Below, one piece after another: positions 36,786 to 47,475 of a stretch of DNA of 64,000 nt. The notes below the pieces were generated by a model. That model did not search any database and was not told the DNA's origin. It saw only the letters and a list, made by a program, of their open reading frames with translations. Within the stretch, counting starts at the first letter, position 1, and the number at the start of each line of letters is the position of its first letter. The translations under genes and the position numbers were made by a program. Location: positions 54,139,982 through 54,203,981 of the forward strand of contig NC_092232.1 of assembly GCF_036320965.1 (NCBI RefSeq). The letters run 5' to 3'. The DNA is from Panulirus ornatus. Its lineage: Eukaryota > Arthropoda > Malacostraca > Decapoda > Palinuridae.

Positions 36786-36787
<2 letters not shown>
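36001..36787. other. No supported gene; one long open frame
   Basis: An open frame of 163 codons (36177-36668, plus strand) begins with TTG rather than ATG. It contains a hydrophobic stretch near its middle but no recognised domain. Open frames of this length are expected by chance in 64 kb, so it is not called a gene. Confidence 0.45.

Positions 36788-36863
<76 letters not shown>
36788..36863. repeat. (CA)n microsatellite
   Basis: Perfect tract of about 76 bp. Confidence 0.97.
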
Positions 36864-36865
<2 letters not shown>

Positions 36866-37478
36866 GTGTTGATGCTATGATAACAGTGATAAGGGAGGAA
36901 TGATCTAGGTTGATGCTTGAAGCAGTTAAACACACACTTCTCATAGATGGTAAAGTAGTGCTGATGGAGGATTTCTTTTATGAAAAAAAGAAAGACAATG
37001 GATTGTGGGGGGAGGAGGAGAGTCACAGACACAAGTTCGTCGACTACATACATACAAGTATATACCAGCATATCAGTTGATATACTATGACAAGGATCAA
37101 TAGCTCCTAAAGCCCCCCCAACAAGAAAAAATTGTAAGGAGCCGCTATATAAGTGAATTTTTATCATCAGTCATCATTTTGTGTCCAGCCATACTGCTTT
37201 TGTATCACTAATCCAATGTGGTTTTTAATGTGAAATAAGAATATGATTAGATAAGTAAAATATCTCGATCATGAAGAAAATAGAGTAATGTGTTCTGATA
37301 CCTCAGACAACGTAGCTGTGTTTAAAGTGATATCTTCATAACTCATCTTTATCATCTTGCAAGTTCACCAGTGTAAACCCGTTTTATTGAATCAGGACTT
37401 TTCTCTTTCCTTCGTTTCCTGAACTTATCAAACGGGAGTGACAGAGGACTTTCCTCGTCCTTCTCTGTTGTGCGTGTT
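36864..37478. other. No gene seen
   Basis: No recognised feature. Confidence 0.4.
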
Positions 37479-38720
37479 TTATGACGTTCCATCGTACAAG
37501 ATACTTGGCCACACAGAGGAGAAAGATTGTGAAGATAATGAGAAAACTACACACATAATCTCATCCTGTATCTCGTGAAACTTCGTCTTTAAAATCCTAA
37601 AAAGTGAGTAGATATCATGAACGTGGTTCTTGAAGGTCGTCTTCGCTTGCCAGACTGTTAAAGATATTAGTGATCTCAAATCACCGAGATCTCAAATGCA
37701 GTTTCTCCTCTCGTGTGTCTCCGGCAAGTCTCTCTCTCTCATCGTTGGATGAGCGGAATGTTGTTGTGTATTTTAGCACCCAACGGGACTAACAGTAGGC
37801 TTCCGTCGTCTGTCTGCCTTCCCCGTCTGCGTTTTTGGTATGACGTTCGCAGTAGAAAATACTTGGTCACAGATGAAGAGAATACCAGACGCATATCTTC
37901 ATGTTTCACGGGGTCGCGGAGACCTTCTCCTCTCTCTCCATCAGCGCATACCATACTTCAAACACAATCTGATCTGCTTTTTTTTTTTTTTGAAACGAAC
38001 ATTTTCTTCCACCTGCGTTGTACCTCCAGGATGATTCCAGAGCTTCCAGATTTCCTAATCAAAATGCCTCAAAGGTTTAAGGTCCTCATGACCTTTTTCT
38101 TCAAATCGAGTGATTCCAGTTTCAGTTCTGCTGGGGTTCATTCCAGTCAGTGTTGAGAGCTGGACTACAGACGTGTCGGCTTTAAGGGATTTCGTCACAA
38201 TAGACAAATTCGCCTTTTTTTTTCCCCTCTTTCTCTCTCTGGATTCTTGAAAACGTCCGTAGGTGGATTTCAGCATTTTCAGAAGAGCATTCTTTAAATC
38301 ACGAAGTCAAGCTCGTACTATGTCGCTTCGTTTTGTGACTTCGGAGAAGGAAAACGAACCAGCGAACGTTTTCCAAGATGTCTGGCAAACAGTATTCGCA
38401 TTCTACCAAATTATAGTCTATATCTTAAATGCAAAAGAGCTGGACAGAACCTTTCCATGTCGTTGTCTCTGAAGATCAGTTTGGATATAAAGTGATGCCC
38501 ACCCTAGAGTGGAATTTCTGTAGACACTGAGGATTTCTAAGCTCATGTCCGCAGCCACTCTTTTGCATGGGCGTCTTCATTTCTTTCAAACAGGTCGCAA
38601 AAACGTTCAGGCATTCGTCTTCTGGATATCCATCGTTCTCTTTTACGCTGAAGAAGGTCCGAATATGAACACAAGATCTCTTCCAGAAGTTCCCTAAACA
38701 TCTGGTGGTTCATATCTTAT
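37479..38720 (-). pseudogene. Probable decayed coding block, unknown origin
   Basis: A microsatellite-free stretch in which minus-strand frames stay open for 60-75 codons at a time with protein-like composition: 37479-37679, 37739-37954, 38055-38276 and about 38527-38703. A second frame over the last segment is also open and Cys-containing. It continues the stronger relic at 38960-39843, so the two may be one decayed gene or a gene cluster. The pieces at 37.5 and 37.85 kb share a segment (GACGTTC...ATACTTGG.CACA on the plus strand), suggesting an old internal duplication. No family was recognised. Confidence 0.4.
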
Positions 38721-38959
38721 GGCACTTCCGTAGACGATCTTTGGTGAACTACGGTGGATACGATTGTACACAGAAGGTCTCTGATGAATAATGGAAGCTG
38801 AGAGACAATATCACATCTCATTTCGCAAGAGAGAGAGAGAAAAAAAGATTCCATGTCTGTCTCGTGTATCATTTTCTCTGTGCGCCATCAGTCGCGGATG
38901 CCCTGATTTCTCTCGGCTTATCAGCATTTGTTATTAGGTGAGGAGACATCTCCTCCCCC

Positions 38960-39843
38960 TCATTTGCCCTTTGAGTGGCAGCCACTTGATGAGGTTTCTC
39001 GTAAGGGCCGTCGGAATGCACATAATCTGCCTGAGAAAGGTGACTTGTAAAGTGTCGTCGACATCAAACGACCTATCACATGCAAAGTCCAGGACGAAAT
39101 AATTGTCCCTAAACTTGTGATTAATTTCTTTGTCTTCTGGGCCTCACCGTCTGTGCAGACGACGGCGTGTCTTTTCAAAATGTTCTGGTCAGTTTTGTCT
39201 TTGTTGTCTACAGTTGTTCGTGACACTTTGATGAAGAAGTATCTCGTGCACTGGCACTGCTTCCCCAGATCCACGATCTCTTGAGTCACCATAAAACCAG
39301 AGGCAGTTGAGCTGTTTGGTGATTTCACCCATCTAGTGAACATGTCATTACTTGGCTCTTATTTGCGTTTCAGTTCCTCAAGACTTCCAACTCTGGCGCC
39401 TCCAGCTGGGTACTTGATGGAAGTACTGTTTATCCTAGAGATATAGCCACTCGAAGTTGACCCTCTTCCTATCGGACGATTTCGTATTATAAGTGAGATA
39501 TGAAGGAAGTCAGCGAAGCTTGATGAGATTACGAAAACGGGCCAAAATGTCGGACTTTGACGGAAAAGTTTCCGTCACTGATGAGATATTTGGACCAGCC
39601 CACATTTTGGCCTGTACCGTGAAGGCTGTGCAGTATACTTTCCGTCCACATCCTCAGGTTCAACTGTGTAGTTCTGGCCAGCCGAGTTAACTGGTCCTCA
39701 GGTATTGCAATTATGCTTCCATGTCTGAGGAAAGTCGCCAGAGACATGTCAGTTGTGCATGTCATTAATCTGTCTTCACCAGACACAAGTTGCATTCCGG
39801 CAAGGATTGAGACTGGTACGAGAACAGATGGTGCTGGACGTGA
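38960..39843 (-). pseudogene. Decayed protein-coding frame, unknown origin
   Basis: On the minus strand a frame is open from about 39843 to a stop at 39529. A shifted frame that overlaps it near 39540 is then open to a stop near 39358 and resumes in the same frame to the stop at 38960. In all, about 290 codons are covered by one frameshift and one internal stop, far fewer interruptions than chance would give. Composition is that of a normal protein, with a hydrophobic segment near the start (about 39785-39840). I do not recognise the family, and it does not resemble LINE reverse transcriptases. The flanks lack microsatellites. An old viral or transposon gene or a host pseudogene are all possible. 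Confidence 0.6.
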
Positions 39844-40402
39844 GTATAAGAGATATGCAGTTAATCAAGTGAGTAACATCTGCTGATAATAACTCTTGTG
39901 TAGTGATGAGTTTTTAAAAAGAGGCATCAGGTTAACTGCTTAATGATGAACGCTGTCTTGATTTCTTTCTTTTTTTCCGAAATGCGTAAAAGAACTTGTC
40001 GTGTGCTATGCATGTCGTATTCTCCTACCTCCTTTGTTGACCAGATTGGAAGCCGGTTACTGAATGAGATACCGTCGTTTTATTTACAACCACATGTTTG
40101 AGATCTATATCGTATCTGACAGTGAATGATAACCAGGTATGAATGACAACAGGACCATCACGGTAAAGGTATGAAATATATATATTTCATATTCCATATA
40201 AGACCATTGCGGTGTGCAGATGATGGCCTCCCTTAATATCAGACTGGCTGCTTCACAACACTTGATAAAGCAAAGCAAAATGTATTGCGTCATTTGTCTG
40301 CTTCAACCTGTTACGTGGCTGGGAGGAAATGGTTAAGATAATAGCTGATGCCATAATAAACAAGCGGTGTCTCATTTTAGCTAATAGCGAGGAGAAGGAG
40401 GA
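39844..40402. other. No gene seen
   Basis: No recognised feature. Confidence 0.4.
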
Positions 40403-40664
40403 TGTAAGTGTTGGCATGAGCAGGGAGGACGGGTGTAAGTGTTGGCATGAGCAGAGAGGACGGGTGTAAGTGTTGTCATGAGCAGGGAGGACGGGTGTAA
40501 GTGTTGGCATGAGCAGGGAGGACGGGTGTAAGTGTTGGCATGGTCAGGGAGGACGGGTGTAAGTGTTGGCATGAGCAGGGAGGACGGGTGTAAGTGTTGT
40601 CATGAGCAGGGAGGACGGGTGTAAGTGTTGTCATGAGCAGGGAGGACGGGTGTAAGTGTTGTCA
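40403..40664. repeat. 31-bp minisatellite, about 8-9 copies
   Basis: Units of GTGTAAGTGTTGGCATGAGC plus AGGGAGGACGG, with TTGTC and GGTCAG variants. Confidence 0.93.
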
Positions 40665-41181
40665 TGTTATTATCATCAAGCAGGGGTTCAGCTAGTGCAA
40701 AAAGAGGCATTTCCAGCGTCGGGCCCCCGGCGATAAGACAGAAGTTACGGTTGTTGTTATGTGAGAGGCAATAGAGATGATATCTTCACTACCTCCTGTA
40801 CAGTTTAAGACACTCATCTGCATGTGTACCGTCCTCTGGCACGGGAGGTAAAATATGCAAATATACATTCCAGGGGCAGAGGTCCAGTCACACAGCCCTG
40901 GGGAACAGTTGGCCCCGATTACATATTCGTGCGAGGTAACAGCCATTTGCTGCGGGATGTAAAGTGTGATTTTCTTGGGTAGTTCACTGTTTGTTGCACA
41001 GAGTTGCCATCCACCCAGAGACGTTTCCACCACCTGCTAGAAACAGACTGAAGCTTCCTCGCCAGTCTGTGCTTATTGTGTGGTAGCTGGGTAAACCACA
41101 GCCAAGCGTATTCACTTCCTGGAATTCTGCAATTTAGGTCGTATATGTTTCTGGTTCAGTCTGTATCACAAATGTCGTCGC

Positions 41182-41183
<2 letters not shown>
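40665..41183. other. No gene seen
   Basis: No recognised feature. Confidence 0.4.

Positions 41184-41271
<88 letters not shown>
41184..41271. repeat. (TA)n microsatellite
   Basis: Perfect tract of about 88 bp abutting the 3' end of the minus-strand hammerhead-like repeat. Confidence 0.97.
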
Positions 41272-41274
<3 letters not shown>

Positions 41275-41395
41275 CTATAAGTCCACGGGGAAAATGAAAC
41301 ACGAAAAGTTCTCAAGTGCACTTTCGTGTAATAATCACATCATCAGGGGAGACACAAGAGAGAAATATAACAGTCAGGTGATATACATCGACCCC
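41272..41395 (-). mobile_element. Hammerhead-like repeat (copy B, core intact)
   Basis: Read on the minus strand: CTCCC, CTGATGA (41346-41340), a short GTG/CAC stem with an ATTATTA loop, GAAA (41325-41322), the palindrome AGTGCACT (41322-41315), then TTGAGAAC and the conserved end TCATTTTCCCCGTGGACTTA plus TAGGAAT running into (TA)n. CTGANGA plus GAAA at this spacing is the hammerhead ribozyme core. Stem III would be a loop-less palindrome, which needs pairing between two RNA copies. An extra T between CTGATGA and stem II departs from the consensus. Hammerheads occur in the terminal repeats of Penelope-like elements, which is my best guess for the family. Upstream homology to copy C ends near 41395. 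Confidence 0.6.
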
Positions 41396-42139
41396 ACAAC
41401 TGACCTCTTGTGCATAACAACAGGACATGCGAACCTCCAGAACTGTGGCCATCTGTGGCCATTTCTCTAGGTTATGATTTTGCATATGTTCTAAGAATTA
41501 GGAATCATGATGTCAGGTTCAAGCATATTTTTTGACATTACAGTTCAAGTAACGACATACTTGCTTGTTCAACGAAGAGATGCAGGTTGAAGAGTTTGAG
41601 AAACATATAACACAGTAAAGAGTCCCACTTAGCGTTTCGTGTGTCCTGTATTAGATTAAGGTTAGGTTCATATGAAGGTGAGGGACTACGAACAAATGTG
41701 GGTCTCGAGGGTTCAACATGTCATCATCTAAGGCTTCCTCATGCAGACGAAGGCGGTCTCTTCCCTAATACTTGGCATTCGTTCTTCCTTATCTCACATC
41801 CCACACTCCCTAACACTAGTCTCACTCGTCCTACCGTCACACTTGAGATCTCTCTTCAGCCTTCCCTCACACTCGCCATCACACTTCTCCTGGAATCCTT
41901 CATCCACACCTTCCTTCACTTTCTCACCTCTACTCCCACCCTCCCTCCTGACAGTAACCCTCATATATCCTCCTGTCTCACAGTCCGCCTCTCATCTCTT
42001 CATTCCCTGCCACTGACCTGTTTATGACGTTCGCAGAGACAGGAATCTGTCCTGCAAGGAGACGAGGTGTAGGTCAGGTAAGGTCATGGAACAGTTTAGC
42101 AGAAATATTATTCCATTTTCCTGTCCCATAGGAGGACAT
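41396..42139. other. No gene seen
   Basis: Sequence upstream of the repeat, followed by C/T-rich DNA at 41760-42020 that gives serine/leucine-rich open frames. No Penelope-like protein was recognised. Confidence 0.4.
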
Positions 42140-42420
42140 TGTTTAGCTTTATCTCTGATGGGGTCAGGTTAGAGTGTTTAATCTACCTCTGGTGGGGTCA
42201 GGTAGAGTCTTTAGCTCTACCTCTGATGAGATCAGGTAGAATCCTTAACTCTGCCCCTGGTGGTGTCAGGTAGAGTCTTTAGCTCTACCTCTGATGGGGT
42301 CAGGTAGAGTCTTGAACTGTACTTCTGATTGTCTCAGGTTTCGGTCTACATCTGATTGTCTCCGGTAAAGTTAAGTCTACTTCTGATGGCCTCAAGTAGG
42401 GTATTTAACTCTTCTTCCAA
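42140..42420. repeat. Degenerate ~34-bp tandem array
   Basis: Seven to eight imperfect units related to CTCTACCTCTGATGGGGTCA plus GGTAGAGTCTTTAG. Confidence 0.8.
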
Positions 42421-42570
42421 TAGTCTTTGGGAGAGAGATTAACTCTAATCCTAATTACCTCGAGCAAAAATGATACTAATGGAAAAAAAAATTATATTAC
42501 ATGAGATTATGTACATTATTGAGCAAGAAATAATATAGATGCATACGTTTGACCCTGACGATGGCAGTGC

Positions 42571-42572
42571 AG

Positions 42573-42600
<28 letters not shown>
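42571..42600. repeat. (CA)n microsatellite
   Basis: Perfect tract of about 30 bp. Confidence 0.95.
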
Positions 42601-42603
<3 letters not shown>

Positions 42604-42699
42604 AACTACCTCATACGAGGTCAACATCTGTAGTAAATAAGCACGGCGTTGGTACATTCACATGCTCGTGGAAGGACAATTAGCCATAACTGTGTTTAT

Positions 42700-42800
42700 C
42701 TCTCCCTTTACCAAGTGATGAAGGACACGGGAGATGGGAAACTGATATCCTATACTCGGGTTCGAATCCGGCCCGTGGGGTGGGAGTTGGGAGCGAGCGA
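42700..42800 (+). other. Isolated B-box-like motif, possible SINE remnant
   Basis: GGGTTCGAATCCGGCCCG at about 42757-42774 matches a tRNA T-arm/B box. No convincing A box or tRNA fold was found upstream, so at most it is a remnant of a tRNA-derived SINE. Confidence 0.3.
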
Positions 42801-42849
42801 TTCTCCTCACAGAGTAAATTCATGTTGTCATCCAACAGTTATGCTGATG

Positions 42850-42851
<2 letters not shown>

Positions 42852-42922
<71 letters not shown>
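42852..42922. repeat. (CT)n microsatellite
   Basis: Perfect tract of about 71 bp. Confidence 0.97.
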
Positions 42923-42924
<2 letters not shown>

Positions 42925-43015
42925 CCAACGTTTTCAGTTTAATCTCAGGGGCACAACGGATCCTCCTCTCACTGCAAATCCTGTGGAGGAAAACGTGTCT
43001 CCATCCAGCTTAGAG

Positions 43016-43150
<135 letters not shown>

Positions 43151-43454
43151 ACGCACATTCTACTACGAAATGATGTCTGTACAGTGTAATATGTACATAG
43201 AAAATGAAACAGATCTATGCCACATACCTCTAGTTCTCTGAGGTAAGATATTAATGGCAATACTCGCTCTTACTCTCACACAAAATGTTGAATGAATAAT
43301 AGAAACACGAGTGTTTTCGTCCCTTCATGCAAGCTTGGCCCTCATCACGGCATTCACGAACCAGCCACTAAGACCTCTGTTTTTTTGTGTTTTCTTTTTT
43401 GACTCCCCTCTTCTTATTTTTTCGTGGTATGAATTTCTTTTATTCATTCACAAA

Positions 43455-43695
43455 TTCCTTTTCTTTTTATGTTAGCGGAGACGGCACGGGCAACTGAGGC
43501 CTTTATCAAGATATATACCCTAGCCTGAGCCAGGTACCCATTTTATTGACCAACCCCTAAGGGCGGATGAACAGCTGGGTTGACTGTGGACCGACTGCCG
43601 CAACCAGAATTCGAACCTGTCCGCTCGACCCTGGGCGGGGGCCCGTGAAGGCGTCACGGTCAGGAACGGTAACCGCTACACCACGGAGGCACATA
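43455..43695 (-). mobile_element. tRNA-derived SINE (copy B)
   Basis: Minus strand from 43692: CTCCGTGGTGTAGCGGTTAC (A box TGTAGCGGTTA), then a B box in ACAGGTTCGAATTCTGG near 43610. The body is CAGTCGGTCCACAGTCAACC, CAGCTGTTCATCCGCCCTTA, GGGTACCTGGCTCAGG, and the 3' end CGTCTCCGCTAACATAAAAA. Box spacing is longer than in a tRNA, so this is a SINE and not a tRNA gene. The head most resembles tRNAs with a TGTAGCGGTTA-type D arm. A 5'-truncated relative is at 6.35 kb and a mutated copy at 25.0 kb. Confidence 0.87.
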
Positions 43696-44029
43696 CACCT
43701 CTCTCTTTCATTACTTCTAACATCTGGACGGTGAGGTGTGAGGTGGAAACTTCTCAAAGATTCTCGTGTTATTTTTCTCTCTTCACTTCTGATCACAACG
43801 TATCTAGCCATGATGAAGCTGACAGACTCGGGCATTACCGAGGGGGGCCTCCCTGCTGCAGGTGTTGCGACCCTGAAGCAACAAAATTGCTTTTAAAACA
43901 GTCAACACTCTCAGAGGAAGGCTTCATCCCCGTTGTTTGCCAAGCCATTAGTTCATCATTGCGTTGCATACAACTTTTTTTTTTTAAGATTCACCAGTTG
44001 GCCATGCATGACGGTACAGTTTACGTGTA

Positions 44030-44205
44030 AACCCAGTACGTTTGTACAGTTCGCAAGTGAACAGTGTACATCTTTATGGTTCAGTAGGTGAACTATGTAC
44101 TATAAACAAGTGAGCAGTGTCCAACGGAAGAGTTCACAAGTGAACGATGCACAGCTTTATAGTTCACAGGTGAACAGTGTTCAACCCTACTGTTCACCAC
44201 CTGAA
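44030..44205. repeat. Degenerate tandem repeat of inverted-repeat units
   Basis: Five to six units of about 28-30 bp related to AGTTCACAAGTGAACAGTGT, each containing the inverted pair GTTCAC/GTGAAC. Confidence 0.78.
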
Positions 44206-44399
44206 AGTACAACATTCTACAGTGGTTTTGGTTCTCCAGATTATGTTTTTGATTATCAGGATTTCTCAGAGCAGTTGGATTATGTGAACTGACTAGAGGT
44301 TTTCTCGTGGCCTTCTCCTGTAGTGGAGACCTTGTGCAGCGGAGGAGGAGGTGGTGAGAGGAGAGGAGTGAGTGGGTAAAGAGGAGGAGCCACAGTGTG

Positions 44400-45075
44400 G
44401 CACAGGGGGCGCGAGAGGATATTAGAGGTGAAGCCTTTTGAGTTGTCTCAAGCCTGGCAGCCAGCAGCGATGTTGGCTAACCATTTTTTTTTTTCGTTTT
44501 GTTCCCGGTGTGGAAGTGGCATCATGTATCTTGTGAGTGAGGATGTGATGAGAGGGAGCAGTGTCGAATACTTTGTTGATATCTGTTGCCAGAAGAGGAG
44601 TTGTGGCCGGTTGAAGACATCCAAGATGAGTTACGTCTGGTTTGTGTGCGAGTGATTGCATCAGAAGTCGTGTTGTTGAGGTGTGAGTGTGAGATTTTGT
44701 TCGATTCTGTTGTGGATTAGTAAGAGGAGGGTGAGAATCAAGACGTCTAGTAGTGATGCAGGGCATGAAGAAGAGGATGAGTTAAGTGGTTAGGTAGTTT
44801 TATGATAGTCACTGTGTGGGCAAGTGTCGTTGTGGCTGGGAAGCTGTTTTTGTAGGCAGGAGTTGGTTGGAGGTTCATGTCAGCGCCTCCTTCTCAGGTG
44901 GGTCGTGGTATTTTATGTGGCAGTTTGATGTGTTGTCAGGATCTGTTGCACCCGAGTTCTTTAAGGTTAGAATTGCATTGTGTGCGTCAGCGGGAGTGAA
45001 GGGTTGGTCAACATATTCTTTTTCAGGATGGATTTCTCGTACATTTTTTTCATGACTTTCCCTCTTCTCATACAT
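44400..45075 (-). pseudogene. CR1/Jockey-group LINE reverse transcriptase relic
   Basis: The minus strand encodes, near 45000-44940, FTPADAHNAILTLKNSGATD, which matches the start of the reverse transcriptase fingers in this group (FTxxEVxxAIxxLKNxKAxGPDxI). At about 44560-44500 it encodes ATDINKVFDTAPSHHILTHK, matching the first catalytic block (DxSKAFDxVPxxxLLxKL). The spacing is shorter than in intact elements and stops and frameshifts separate the blocks. The first catalytic Asp is preserved but the YxDD block is not seen. Confidence 0.75.
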
Positions 45076-45094
45076 ATACGTATATATACGTGTA

Positions 45095-45104
45095 TATGTA
45101 TGTA

Positions 45105-45170
<66 letters not shown>
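45095..45170. repeat. (GT)n microsatellite
   Basis: Perfect tract preceded by ATGTATGT words. Confidence 0.97.
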
Positions 45171-45399
45171 CATCATCACATGTTAAAATGATTGTACCAC
45201 TAAACTAATGTCCATTTCCACGACCTTTTGGTATCTTCTTGAACATTCATGACAATTCATCAGGCTACATCACTGCCTTCATCTCATCTCCACTACATAT
45301 TTTCAGACTACATTTCCGAAATCTAATTCCCCTGTGTCGCTCCCGTCAAAGGAGCAACACAGCTCTTTGAGGTTCGAGGCTCTGGAAGAGAACCTATCA

Positions 45400-45660
45400 T
45401 TAGTGTGAATGTGGTTGTTTGAGTGAAGAAAGACCATTATCTGAGTGAAGGCGGCGACCAATGATAGCGCGAGTTGAGGTTGTCCCCGGTGTGAACGAGG
45501 CTGTCCTTATGGTGAACGAGGATGTGATGAGAGTGAATAAAGCCATCGTTTGAATGAAGCCATCGTTAGTGTGAATGAAGCTGTCATCTGGATGACTGTT
45601 GCTGTCATTAGTGTGAATGAAGACAATGTCATTGAGAATGAAGCTATTACCAGTGTTGTC
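45400..45660. repeat. Degenerate ~24-bp tandem array
   Basis: About ten imperfect units related to GTGAATGAAGCTGTCATTAG plus TGT, strongly diverged from each other. Confidence 0.72.
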
Positions 45661-45689
45661 ATTTGGTCAAGGCATGTATGTTTAACGGA

Positions 45690-45714
45690 ATATATATATA
45701 TATATATATATATA
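45690..45714. repeat. (TA)n microsatellite
   Basis: Short perfect tract, followed at once by a 22-bp perfect palindrome (45717-45738, centre AAACATGTTT). Confidence 0.93.
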
Positions 45715-45739
45715 AATTTGGTAAACATGTTTACCAAAT

Positions 45740-45878
45740 GGCGTCCTAGCTTCGTCTCTTCGATGAATATCAACTGACTGTTATGTTTCTCCCTTGTGTC
45801 TCCCCTGATGATGTGATTATTACACAAAAGTGCACTTGGGAACTTTTCGTGTTTCATTTTCCCCGTGGACTCATAGGA

Positions 45879-45882
<4 letters not shown>
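45740..45882 (+). mobile_element. Hammerhead-like repeat (copy C, core mutated)
   Basis: Same repeat as copy B: CTGATGA at 45805-45811, loop ATTATTA, palindrome AGTGCACT at 45829-45836, conserved end TTTCATTTTCCCCGTGGACT, then (TA)n. The GAAA of the core is AAAA (45826-45829), which changes a base needed for hammerhead catalysis, so this copy should be inactive. Homology to copy B extends upstream through CGATGAATATCAACTGACTG. Confidence 0.75.

Positions 45883-45967
<85 letters not shown>
45883..45967. repeat. (TA)n microsatellite
   Basis: TA tract of about 85 bp with one GT interruption. Confidence 0.97.
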
Positions 45968-45971
<4 letters not shown>

Positions 45972-46139
45972 GATGGGTAGGATGACCTCTGCCTGGTCTA
46001 TATATTAGTAGAATTAGTTTGTATGTATTGAATTTCGTCTAATTCATCGTATTCATTGATTCAGAACTATCCAGATATACTCTGGTTCATCATTTCTTGG
46101 GAGAGAGGGAGAAGGAATGATATTCATGTGTTCCCTTCA

Positions 46140-46300
46140 TGCTGCCGAGGGCGATGAAGAAGGGATGGGAACAGAGGGCTGGAAATCCTCCCCTCCTTTA
46201 CCATCGTTTTCTAAAACTAGAAACCAAAAGATGACCTGTAATATTTTTTCTCTGTACTTGACCCTACCACGCTGACGCAGGAGAGGCGACACCTTAAGAA
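46140..46300 (+). mobile_element. SINE-like repeat, copy 4 (diverged)
   Basis: Contains GAGGGCTGGAAATCCTCCCC near 46170, matching the middle of the SINE, and CCTACCACGCTGACGCAGGAGAGGCGAC near 46265, a mutated form of the tail. Plus-strand orientation. Older than the copies at 6.0 and 35.6 kb. Confidence 0.72.
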
Positions 46301-46553
46301 AATGAAGATAAGCAAGTAGATAACTTTATTTTCAGCCTGTCGCTGATACGTCAAACCATTCCATTGATCATCAGACTAAAAGTGAAACGTCGCGTGTATC
46401 CAGAGAAGAAATCGTTAACTGGAAGATGGCTAACGAGGCAGAAGGGTGCACGCCACACGAAAGCCATGTCGAACTAACAGCTCATCGGAAGCCAATTAGC
46501 GAGCATCCTGAGAGGCGAAATAAAACACACAGTTTGAAGATGTGAGAGAAACT
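46301..46553. other. No gene seen
   Basis: No recognised feature. Confidence 0.4.
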
Positions 46554-46557
46554 ATGT

Positions 46558-46602
<45 letters not shown>
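46554..46602. repeat. (GT)n microsatellite
   Basis: Perfect tract of about 45 bp. Confidence 0.96.
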
Positions 46603-46604
<2 letters not shown>

Positions 46605-46740
46605 CGTCGGTGGGGTGGAAATGATCGCCAGCGCTTTTGATTCCCAGCGCGAGTGTTGGCTGGGGAAAATGATGGGTAGATTGTCTTCCTTTCCCGGGAA
46701 GTGGAAAGGTGTTCGGGAAAATGAGGAGGGAATGTACGAC

Positions 46741-46741
<1 letters not shown>

Positions 46742-46838
<97 letters not shown>
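46742..46838. repeat. Compound (CT)n-(CTAT)n microsatellite
   Basis: Perfect CT tract running into five CTAT units. Confidence 0.96.
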
Positions 46839-47475
46839 CCAGCTCGTTCGTGGACGCTGGTGTGTGTGTTTGGGGAAACGATGTTGCTCAGAGGGTAAAT
46901 CCCCAGATTCAGTTGTTTCGTTAGCAGCACAGGTGACAGGTGGATGATGACTTACATATACATGGTACACTGACGTATAACGACGCAGTACGTTATGGTA
47001 TGATGGTGCATTGTAAGTTGATGACTTAGAAACGTAACCCTCTGCGTGATGAGGAACCTCCAGATTTTCAGTGATGAATTCAAGAAATATCATAATATAC
47101 ATCGCCAGCAGACACTGAATGTAGGTAGAACTGCAGTGTATTATTCTAGCTGTTTTAACTCTCTCATTTGTGAATTCCAACATTCCATTATATTGAGGAA
47201 CTCTCAGACGCGGAACTCATTTTTGAAGATTACGTCTGCACATCTCTGTTCACGGTGGTACCCAAGGCTGTGGCGAAATGAGAGTTTGCATTGTTGTAAG
47301 AGACTGTTCACAAGAGTGAGTATATTGGCTCTCGCTCCGCTGATACCACACTCTCCTCTGACGAAGGTGTTCCTGGTTCAAGTGCCACTGTCACCTTAGA
47401 TGTCATCGTCATCATTTTTTCCTCTCCAGGTTTACTTCCGCACCTTCATCTCAATCCTCACCTCTCTGATGAATG
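46839..47475. other. No gene seen
   Basis: Open frames of about 117 codons on both strands, without motifs. Confidence 0.4.

Noticed and set aside
29392..39843. Naming the decayed frames as specific viral genes
   Set aside because: I could not match them to any viral protein; only a general hypothesis is kept among the findings.
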